NCBI RefSeq assembly: GCF_003479425.1
Contig: NZ_QUHC01000008.1
Span: 124,001 to 188,000 of the forward strand
DNA from: Odoribacter sp. AF15-53
GTDB lineage: Bacteria > Bacteroidota > Bacteroidia > Bacteroidales > Marinifilaceae
Direction of reading: 5' to 3'
Length of the DNA stretch: 64,000 nt
The position numbers and the translations under genes were made by a program. The notes under the pieces are model-generated. The model saw nothing but the letters and a program-made list of their open reading frames with translations. It was not told the DNA's origin and did no database searches. This document shows positions 8,787-16,288 of the stretch, in pieces. Position 1 is the stretch's first letter; every line of letters begins with the position of its first letter.

Positions 8787-10277
8787 TTAACGTTTATTTT
8801 GAATTAACCGAGGATTACGCTCAAGAGCACTCTTTGGAATTAATAACACGTAACGAAGATCGCCTTCATTCAAGGTAATCACTTGTTCATTCCCACTATT
8901 TACAAAATAGACATGAGATAAACTAGGCATCTCATAACGGCGTAAATCAAACCATCGATGATCCTCAAAACATAATTCCCGGCGTCTTTCTTCCTTATAA
9001 AACTGGAATAATTTATCCGCATCCTGAATATCTTCATCAACATAATCTACATTCCGCGTATCATAACGATGTTTCCGAATATTATTCAAATCGACTAAAG
9101 CCAATTTCCGATAATTATCATCACCCGAAGCCATGTATTTTCGGATATAAACTTCAGCCCGATTCAAATATAACTCCGCCGTCCGTATTCCTTTAGTTCC
9201 ATATACTTGATTTTTTCCTCCTTTATACCCGTACTGAGGATAAAGGACGGGGAGAAATGAAGCACTAAAATAAGCTGAATTATAAAAACACATATAAGGT
9301 CTTAAATCCAAATGGTTATTCGGATCTGTCGATGTATTATATAAATCCATCAAATCATCAGATACAGAAAAAACAGAAGGATATGTTCCTCCTCCTCCCC
9401 CATAAAGTGAAAATTCTCTCTTACCGCTATAAATCCAAATAACCTCATCGCTAACGTTCCAATTATACAATCCAAAAGAAGAGGATCCTTGATACTGAAA
9501 GGCATCTGCATCCGCACTAGCTAATGCTGTTAAGGCAGGTTTTTCATCCAACACAAGATTCGCATATTCTAATGCTTTATCCCAGTTTTCCATATAAAGA
9601 TACACTCTGGATAACATCGCTTTACCTGCTAAAGGACTGATTTTATATAACGACATGGATATATTATTCTCATCTAACAATTTTATCCCTTCCAGCAAGT
9701 CCTTCTCTATTTGTGCATACACCTCCGCTACCGTATTTCTTTTATAAAATGCATCTGTAACTTCCATTTCTAATTTTAGAGGTACACCAAGATTCTCCTC
9801 CGGATCCCCATAATTATAAGGTAAACCATACAGATTAACCAATAAAAAATAATACCAACCTCGTAACACTAAAGCTTGTCCTTTCAAATTATCTTTTACG
9901 TTTTGCTCTCCAGTGACACGATTCAGATACCCTAACACCGTATTACACCCCATAATTTTAGAATAATACACCTGCCATGAATTAATATTAGATGACTCAA
10001 ATTTTTCATACATATCATCATTCCACGAAAAAATATAATATAATTGTTCTATAACACTCTTTTGTTCATCACCTTGAGCGCCATTACATTTCATATCATC
10101 CGTCAAGAAATCCAGATATGAATCAATTATATTATCCATCGGATAAGCTTCACCAACCATCACTTGCATCAAGTCATCAACTGTTGTTGGACGTACTTCA
10201 TCTTGGCTGGATTCTTCCAAAAAATCAGAACATCCGGCCAAACCTAAAGTCAAAAACAATACTAATATATATTTCAT
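8787..10277 (-). CDS. SusD/RagB-family nutrient-binding lipoprotein
   Basis: 496 aa. I start it at the second Met (10277), which leads straight into the lipoprotein signal MKYILVLFLTLGLAGC; the ORF begins 9 bp earlier. After Cys16 come the acidic/serine residues (SDFLEESSQDEV) typical of SusD proteins. The family pattern continues with helix-rich TPR-like segments (VLRGWYYFLLVNLYGLPYN; TAELYLNRAEVYIRK) and the C-terminal block KEERRRELCFEDHRWFDLRR. SusD caps the SusC barrel on the cell surface and captures ligand. The substrate cannot be read from the sequence, but the protease/thioredoxin neighbours suggest peptides or protein rather than glycan. Confidence 0.95.
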   Translation of the reverse strand: MKYILVLFLTLGLAGCSDFLEESSQDEVRPTTVDDLMQVMVGEAYPMDNIIDSYLDFLTDDMKCNGAQGDEQKSVIEQLYYIFSWNDDMYEKFESSNINSWQVYYSKIMGCNTVLGYLNRVTGEQNVKDNLKGQALVLRGWYYFLLVNLYGLPYNYGDPEENLGVPLKLEMEVTDAFYKRNTVAEVYAQIEKDLLEGIKLLDENNISMSLYKISPLAGKAMLSRVYLYMENWDKALEYANLVLDEKPALTALASADADAFQYQGSSSFGLYNWNVSDEVIWIYSGKREFSLYGGGGGTYPSVFSVSDDLMDLYNTSTDPNNHLDLRPYMCFYNSAYFSASFLPVLYPQYGYKGGKNQVYGTKGIRTAELYLNRAEVYIRKYMASGDDNYRKLALVDLNNIRKHRYDTRNVDYVDEDIQDADKLFQFYKEERRRELCFEDHRWFDLRRYEMPSLSHVYFVNSGNEQVITLNEGDLRYVLLIPKSALERNPRLIQNKR

Positions 10278-10295
10278 ACAATTCACTTTATTTCA

Positions 10296-13200
10296 TTAGA
10301 AACTTATATTTACACTGAAAGTATAATTTTGAGAGATTGGCTGCGAACCAGTTGCCACTTCCGGATCTTTCCCTTTATAATCATGACTTACGATAATAAA
10401 CGGATTAGAAACAGAAAACGTGAATCCCATATTCTGAGCAAATTTTGTAATCCAACCATTCGACAAATTATAAGAAAGCGTGATATTATTACATCTTAAA
10501 AATGACGCATCTGCAACTCGTATATCCGAGAAATTATACATTCGATAAGCGTAATCACTTCCATTAGCCAAATCCACAAAAGCTTTACCTTTTGCTGGTA
10601 TAGAAGGAATATTTGTAATTTTTTCATCCCCGGCTTTTCGCCACCGTTTTACTAAATCTTTAGGCAAATTATTATACTCATACGGAGTATTATTCGACAT
10701 TTCCGAATCAAAAATCGGTGCTAAAAACTTCTTCCCTCCTACTTGCAAATTAAACGAAGCGGATAACGTCAGATCTTTGTATTTAAAGGTTGTATTTATT
10801 CCTGCGGTAAAATCAGGATCTAATTTCCCCATATATTTCATAAATTGCGTTGCATCTGTAACAGCTTCAGGCTTATCAACCCCATCCAAATTATATAAAG
10901 GAGTCCCGTTTTCTGGAGATAACCCGGCAAACTCAAACGCCCAAAAACCAGAAACAGGATATCCTTTCTTGTACAAGGAACCAGAAGTAGCTTCTTGCCA
11001 ATTTTCATTCGTTTCCAGATTACTAGTAACTTCATTATAATTCTTAGAAGTATTCAAGCCTAACGACCAAAGGAAATTCTTTGTTCTAACCGGGGCAAAA
11101 CTAACCCCTAATTCCCAACCTGAATTTGTCAACGATCCCCCATTCATTGGCATACTTAAAACTCCCGCTTCATAAGGAACCTGACGATTAATTATTGCAT
11201 CACTGGTCTTTTTGTGATAATACTCAAAAGAACCGGAAATCTTATTTTTCCAAAAAACAAAATCTATCCCCAAATCTACCGTTTTTGTCTTCTCCCATTT
11301 CAAGGTAGGATTTGGTAAACTTTTTATTTTCAACAAATATTCTCCTGTTACATTTGATACTCCCGTCGAACCAGAAGGCATATAAGCGATCAAATCAGGC
11401 CCCGCACTCTCATTTGCATTTCCCTGATAACCAAAAGAAGCCCGGATACTAAATTCATTCAAAAGATCTTGTCCTTCCAAAAAATGCTCTCTTCCCATAT
11501 TCCATCTTAATCCAACAGACCATACCGGTTGGTAACGAGCACTCTTATCCTGACCAAAACGATTAGAAGCATCCGAACGAATACTTGCATTCAACACGTA
11601 ACGTTCATCAAACGTATAAGTAAACGCACCGTAAAAAGACAACGTGTTTGATGTATTATCCTTAATAGATACCCTCTGACGGCTACTATACAAAGTATTC
11701 TCTCTTATATTACCCAAAGCATCTTGAATCGTGGCAGGAGGATTCATAACCGTCTTGCCTCTTCCTGGTAAATAACCATAAATTGTTTCTGTCAATCCAT
11801 CATACTTTGCGCTCTTACATTCCTGTCCCACCATTGCTGTAATCAAATGCATGCCAAAATTTTTCACGTACGAGAATTGATTTCTCCAAGTATAACTACC
11901 ATTACGATATTCTGCAATACTCAATTCTCCTCCATGAGGTAATGAAGACTGCTTGTACTTCAAGTCATTGGGACCATATTCTCCAAAATTATACCCGCGG
12001 ATTGCTGAAACATAATTAGAAAACTCCGTTGCCCAAGTCTCGCCAAACGAAGAAGAATAATTATAACCAAAGGTCGATTCAAATTTCAATCCCTTCAAAA
12101 TTTCCCAAGTAACATTTATACTTGCATTTATACTATTAGTCGTATTCTTATTCCCAGTATTATCAAGTTCATTAAGAACATTATATTTATACCCATTCTG
12201 AGCCTTATAATAACTATACTCTCCATCCTCATCAAAAGCCGCAATGACCCGGCTTGTTTTAGATGCGTAAGAATAAGGATCAATCTTGCTAAAACCGGTC
12301 GTTTTAGTAACAGTTCCGGAAACTTTAGCTGATACCTGCAATTTATCCCAGAAAAGAGAAGTTACATTAACACTCCCTTGATAACTCTCGGAATCATTTC
12401 CTTTAGCCGTTCCATTATTTTTATTTATTCCAAAAGAAGCATAATATGTGGTCGTTTCACTACCACCCGATATACTCAGATTATGACTATGACTAAAGGG
12501 ATTTTCATACAGTAAGTCAAACCAATCCGTGTTCACGGTTTCTAGTTTTTTTACCCCAGCATTGAACTCCGTATAAGATATTTTTTCTTGCAAATATTGT
12601 TCCAATAGCCCCTGATAACCAACAGGATCCAAACCTACACTAGATACAAGTCCCGTCTCAAAAATCTCCCGAGAAACATCCACCCTCTCTTTAGAATTCA
12701 TCAAATTCATTTTATCATAAGTTATCTTGGAACCAATTGAAAAATTACCAGAATAATTTAAAGACATACGTCCCTTTGATCCTTTTTTCGTCGTGATCAC
12801 AATAACCCCGTTTGCTGCTTTCACGCCATAAATGGCTGTCGCAGAAGCATCCTTCAAAACTGTTACATCTTGTATATCAGACGGATTCAACCAGGCGATT
12901 GCACTACCAACAAAATTGCGAATCATATCGATATTGTCGGGATCCTTACCAAACAAGGTTAGTTCTGTTGCTTTAAACGGAAGCGGATCCTCCTGTATAA
13001 TTCCATCCACCACCCATACAGGATCCTGACTTCCCAATAAAGTCGAGGTTCCCCGTACTCTTACCTTCTGACGAGTTCCCACCAATCCATCTTGGTTCGT
13101 AATAACAACTCCCGGTAATTTCCCCTGCAACGCTTGTTCCAGAGATTGCGTACCGTTCAATATCAAATCTTCAGCTTTCACTGTACTCACGGAACCAGCC

Positions 13201-13871
13201 ATATTTGACTTTTTTACCGTCTGATAACCCGTCACCACAACTTCATCCATTTCCTGGGCGTCTTCTTCCATCACCACCTTCAATTCTTTTTGCCCCTTCC
13301 AAAGAATCACCTTCGTTTTCATACCGACAAACGAAAAGATCAGAAATACACTATCCCGTTTTGTTGTCGTGAAAGTAAATTCTCCGTTTATCCCGGAAGC
13401 AACTCCAACACTTGTTCCCTTTTCAATAATTGTTACTCCCGGTAGCGGCTCTCCCTTTTTATCCTTCACGCTTCCCTTGATAATCATCATCTTGTCTTCC
13501 GGCTTCTCGTCTCTTACCCGGATAACAACCAAGCGACCGTTAATCTCATAAGTTAACTTCGTACTAGCAAGGCAAATATCCAACACTTCCTTCAGACCGG
13601 CCTGTTTCACGTTAATATTAATTGATGAAACATGATCCACGTCCTCGATAGAATACAAGAATGTAAACTCACCCTTCTGTTCAATCATCTTGAACACATT
13701 TTCCAATTTCCCCCCCGACAACGAAATATCATACTTCGCCGTTTGGGAATACACGCCAGCCATGCTTTGCAGCACACTCACCACAAGTAATAATAATGTC
13801 ACTTTCATTTTTAACAAACTTAATTGCAACTTTCTCTTACCGAGGAAGCCTAAACCTCGTTTTTTTTTCAT
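10296..13871 (-). CDS. SusC/RagA TonB-linked outer-membrane transporter with STN signalling domain
   Basis: 1191 aa. After a long signal segment (Met22 is a possible shorter start), residues about 45-120 form an STN domain (YDISLSGGKLENVFKMIEQK ... INGRLVVIRV), the module that talks to FecR. Next come a carboxypeptidase-regulatory-like beta domain (about 128-210, IIKGSVKDKKGEPLPGVTI), a TonB-box-like stretch (MDEVVVTGYQ) and the plug (LEQALQGKLPGVVI ... VLKDASATAIYGVKAANGVI). The rest is the 22-strand barrel, ending in the aromatic NYTFSVNISF. It imports the ligand captured by the SusD encoded 18 bp downstream. The STN domain fits control by the sigma/FecR pair at 13974-15906. Confidence 0.95.
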   Translation of the reverse strand: MKKKRGLGFLGKRKLQLSLLKMKVTLLLLVVSVLQSMAGVYSQTAKYDISLSGGKLENVFKMIEQKGEFTFLYSIEDVDHVSSININVKQAGLKEVLDICLASTKLTYEINGRLVVIRVRDEKPEDKMMIIKGSVKDKKGEPLPGVTIIEKGTSVGVASGINGEFTFTTTKRDSVFLIFSFVGMKTKVILWKGQKELKVVMEEDAQEMDEVVVTGYQTVKKSNMAGSVSTVKAEDLILNGTQSLEQALQGKLPGVVITNQDGLVGTRQKVRVRGTSTLLGSQDPVWVVDGIIQEDPLPFKATELTLFGKDPDNIDMIRNFVGSAIAWLNPSDIQDVTVLKDASATAIYGVKAANGVIVITTKKGSKGRMSLNYSGNFSIGSKITYDKMNLMNSKERVDVSREIFETGLVSSVGLDPVGYQGLLEQYLQEKISYTEFNAGVKKLETVNTDWFDLLYENPFSHSHNLSISGGSETTTYYASFGINKNNGTAKGNDSESYQGSVNVTSLFWDKLQVSAKVSGTVTKTTGFSKIDPYSYASKTSRVIAAFDEDGEYSYYKAQNGYKYNVLNELDNTGNKNTTNSINASINVTWEILKGLKFESTFGYNYSSSFGETWATEFSNYVSAIRGYNFGEYGPNDLKYKQSSLPHGGELSIAEYRNGSYTWRNQFSYVKNFGMHLITAMVGQECKSAKYDGLTETIYGYLPGRGKTVMNPPATIQDALGNIRENTLYSSRQRVSIKDNTSNTLSFYGAFTYTFDERYVLNASIRSDASNRFGQDKSARYQPVWSVGLRWNMGREHFLEGQDLLNEFSIRASFGYQGNANESAGPDLIAYMPSGSTGVSNVTGEYLLKIKSLPNPTLKWEKTKTVDLGIDFVFWKNKISGSFEYYHKKTSDAIINRQVPYEAGVLSMPMNGGSLTNSGWELGVSFAPVRTKNFLWSLGLNTSKNYNEVTSNLETNENWQEATSGSLYKKGYPVSGFWAFEFAGLSPENGTPLYNLDGVDKPEAVTDATQFMKYMGKLDPDFTAGINTTFKYKDLTLSASFNLQVGGKKFLAPIFDSEMSNNTPYEYNNLPKDLVKRWRKAGDEKITNIPSIPAKGKAFVDLANGSDYAYRMYNFSDIRVADASFLRCNNITLSYNLSNGWITKFAQNMGFTFSVSNPFIIVSHDYKGKDPEVATGSQPISQNYTFSVNISF

Positions 13872-13900
13872 AGATTTGTCTATTATTAAGGTTAAACTCT

Positions 13901-13930
13901 ATTGTTAGTTTGTTGGAGCAAACTAACAAT
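13901..13930 (-). promoter_or_regulatory. 12-bp perfect hairpin in the susC leader
   Basis: ATTGTTAGTTTG (13901-13912) and its exact complement (13919-13930) flank a 6-nt loop. It lies 29 bp upstream of the susC start codon in the fecR-susC spacer. The loop region shares the octamer TTGGAGCA with the adjacent hairpin at 13944-13969. It could be a regulatory leader or an RNA-protein target. It has no T-run, so it is not a standard terminator. Confidence 0.6.
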
Positions 13931-13943
13931 TCGAAACTTTAAG

Positions 13944-13969
13944 CAGGAACCTGTTGGAGCATGTTCCTG
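13944..13969 (-). terminator. Hairpin directly after fecR
   Basis: CAGGAAC (13944-13950) pairs with GTTCCTG (13963-13969) around a 12-nt loop containing TTGGAGCA. It begins 4 bp beyond the fecR stop codon. No T-run follows on the minus strand, so it may be a weak terminator or a 3'-end stabiliser separating the regulator mRNA from the much larger susC unit. Confidence 0.5.
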
Positions 13970-13973
13970 TTTT

Positions 13974-15137
13974 TTATTTCACTCTCACTATAATTTTTTG
14001 GTTATCAACTATAAACAATACTTTACCGGTCTTCTCAAGCATCTTTAACGTCTCCGTGATATTGGCATATCGTTCTACAATCCCGGAAAACAATATCTCT
14101 TTAGCACTACTCTGCTCGTAAAACACGGTCACGTTATACCAACGGGCAACATCATCCATAATCGTCTCCAGACGTTCACGACGGAACACGAATTGCCCTT
14201 TCGTCCACGCCCGATAAGACTCTGCATCAATCTCTCGTATTTCCAGACGATCCTCACCGACTATCAAATCGGCCTGTTGATTTGGTTCCAACACCACATT
14301 TTTTGAAAGAGTTTTAACTTCCACTTTCCCGCTAATCAACGTTGCGGTTGTCCGCCCGTCCTGCTTGAAAGACCTCAAATTAAAAGACGTCCCTAACACT
14401 TTAATTTCCATCCCATTCAACATCACGATAAACGGCTTCGCATCATCCCGTTTTACCTCGAAATACCCTTCACCCTCAAGTTCCACCCGGCGTTCTTTTC
14501 CGATAAAAGCTACCGGATAAGTCAACTTCGTTCCCGCATTCAACCACACCTGGCTTCCATCAGCCAATGTCACATTAAACTCCCCGCCTTTGGGTATTTC
14601 CAACATATTCATCTTCATCTCTTTAATTCCATCTTCCACCTGGTATACCAAAGCATCATTCACCTGTTCAATCTTACCGGACAAACTATCGTCAACGATA
14701 ACCGCATCCATTCCTCCTAAAACAACTTGTTTTCCCGGTTCCAAATGTAAAATAGCTTTCCGCTCACCCGGGGTAATCGTTGCAACCTGCTTTGCCTTTT
14801 TCTGTTCCTCGTCTCGTCCCGTTATCGAGAACATCAACCACCCGGCCACGATCAACACGATCACCGAAGCCGCATACCCCAACCATTGCCACGACAACCT
14901 CCAAGTCTTAGAAACAATTTGATGTTCAATTTGTTCCCAAACTTGTTTCCGATGTATCGCCCGGTACTCCTCGTAGCTTTGGCTCAGACCACTCCCCTTA
15001 GATAATTCCTCAAATATCTGTTGATTAAAGTCTGATTCAGCCAACCAATCAAGTAATTCTTGCTTCTCTTTCTCGGTCGCAATCCCAACTTTATCCTTGT
15101 AGATCAAATCTGCTATTTGAATATACTTTTTCGTCAT
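13974..15137 (-). CDS. FecR-family anti-sigma factor
   Basis: 387 aa. The cytoplasmic N-terminal region (about 1-80) should bind the sigma factor. A single transmembrane helix follows (about 87-106, GYAASVIVLIVAGWLMFS). The periplasmic FecR domain (about 120-290) contains IPKGGEFNVTLADGSQVWLN and VELEGEGYFEVKRD. The C-terminal DUF4974/STN-like domain (about 305-387, VARWYNVTVFYE) resembles what would contact the receptor. It sits between the sigma gene (15361-15906) and susC, completing a trans-envelope relay: ligand at SusC, STN domain, FecR, sigma release. Confidence 0.93.
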   Translation of the reverse strand: MTKKYIQIADLIYKDKVGIATEKEKQELLDWLAESDFNQQIFEELSKGSGLSQSYEEYRAIHRKQVWEQIEHQIVSKTWRLSWQWLGYAASVIVLIVAGWLMFSITGRDEEQKKAKQVATITPGERKAILHLEPGKQVVLGGMDAVIVDDSLSGKIEQVNDALVYQVEDGIKEMKMNMLEIPKGGEFNVTLADGSQVWLNAGTKLTYPVAFIGKERRVELEGEGYFEVKRDDAKPFIVMLNGMEIKVLGTSFNLRSFKQDGRTTATLISGKVEVKTLSKNVVLEPNQQADLIVGEDRLEIREIDAESYRAWTKGQFVFRRERLETIMDDVARWYNVTVFYEQSSAKEILFSGIVERYANITETLKMLEKTGKVLFIVDNQKIIVRVK

Positions 15138-15360
15138 TTGTTTTCAATTTACATCACTAAAACAACTGAAGAAAAAAAACGGGTAGTGAAAAAACGAAAA
15201 AAATCACCGAATATGATTTTTTTAATTATCCATGTTTCAAAAACCAAAGAGATAAACACGAACAAAATATAGATCAAAACGTTATAAATCCGTACCACTA
15301 TACCCCGTGACAAAAGAGCACAACTGTAACCAATTTTAACTGATTCAAGATAATAATATT

Positions 15361-15906
15361 CTATATAAGAAATAATAGATAGAACTTATCCTTCAACTTA
15401 TCCCGTAACAATTTGTATGCGTTTTTCTTGTGAAACTTCACTGTATTCAAGGAAATTTGCAATTCATCTGCAATTTCCTGATTATCCAATCCCTCCAAAT
15501 TCAACAGACACACCTTTCTACAATGCTCCGGCAAGGAATCAATCGCCGTGAAAATCAACCGCCGAGTCTCCTCTTCCACCACGGATTTCATATAATAAAG
15601 TTCCGCATCTTCATCCCGGAGGATATCATTCATGTACTGTTGTTCTATCTTACGATGTTTCAACACGTTTAGAGCCTTATTCCTCACGGTTGAATAAAGG
15701 TAAGCTTTCACGGAAATTTCATCTGGGAACTCCAAACGATTTTCCCACAAGGCTAGAAAAGCATCCTGCACCAAGGATTCACTCTCTTCCCGTTCCCCCA
15801 AATACCGGTCAGAAAAAAGAACCAAGGAATTAAAATATTGATCAAATACCTGCTTGAAATCAAGCTGTACCCCATTTGTCAACGTAAAACAATAATTCCT
15901 ACTCAT
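15361..15906 (-). CDS. ECF RNA polymerase sigma factor (FecI-like)
   Basis: 181 aa. Region 2 (VFDQYFNSLVLFSDRYLG ... LVQDAFLALWENR) and region 4 (LEGLDNQEIADELQISLNTV) are both visible, with LPEHCRKV before the last helix-turn-helix. It is first in the minus-strand array that continues with fecR, susC, susD and the (pseudo)protease genes, and is presumably released by FecR to transcribe susC onward. A 223-bp spacer separates it from fecR, wider than in the other pair in this window (84 bp). Its own promoter is not clear: CATATTTG (minus strand, 15936-15943) is a one-mismatch -7 box without a -33 partner. Confidence 0.93.
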   Translation of the reverse strand: MSRNYCFTLTNGVQLDFKQVFDQYFNSLVLFSDRYLGEREESESLVQDAFLALWENRLEFPDEISVKAYLYSTVRNKALNVLKHRKIEQQYMNDILRDEDAELYYMKSVVEEETRRLIFTAIDSLPEHCRKVCLLNLEGLDNQEIADELQISLNTVKFHKKNAYKLLRDKLKDKFYLLFLI

Positions 15907-16238
15907 AACATCTATTCATCCATCTCAATGAAAAGCAAATATGCAAATAAATTTTGAATAATCTCTTATATACATTCTGAAATTCGGATTACAATAGACA
16001 GATGAAAATAAATCAGAAAATCATCCTTGAAAGAACAAACCGTATTACTATCAAATATTAAGTAAAAAAGCATTCCCTTTACACTTACTTACCTTAAACT
16101 TCTATCTACATTCCATCAAGCCTCTATCAAGTTAGAAAAACATGGAGGGTACACTCTTTCTTGTATATAGTTGTCAACTAGATGATATATAAGCTCTACT
16201 TCGTTAAGATTTAACGTGCTTCTTATCTTTTTCGTTAC
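15907..16238. other. Intergenic region without a recognisable gene
   Basis: About 330 bp of AT-rich DNA upstream of the sigma gene and beyond the terminator of the next unit. I see no open frame of coding character and no RNA gene. It must hold the sigma promoter, but no strong TTG/TAnnTTTG pair is present. Confidence 0.6.
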
Positions 16239-16267
16239 AAAAACAGTCCGGAAATTGTTCCGGACTG
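16239..16267 (-). terminator. Intrinsic terminator of the antiporter/macroglobulin-like operon
   Basis: CAGTCCGGAA (16244-16253) and its exact complement (16258-16267) form a 10-bp stem with an ATTG loop, followed on the minus strand by five T's (16239-16243). It lies 22 bp after the stop codon at 16289. The stem is nearly the same as that of the terminator at 1341-1368. Confidence 0.9.
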
Positions 16268-16288
16268 CTTCCCAAATTAATAATTGAA

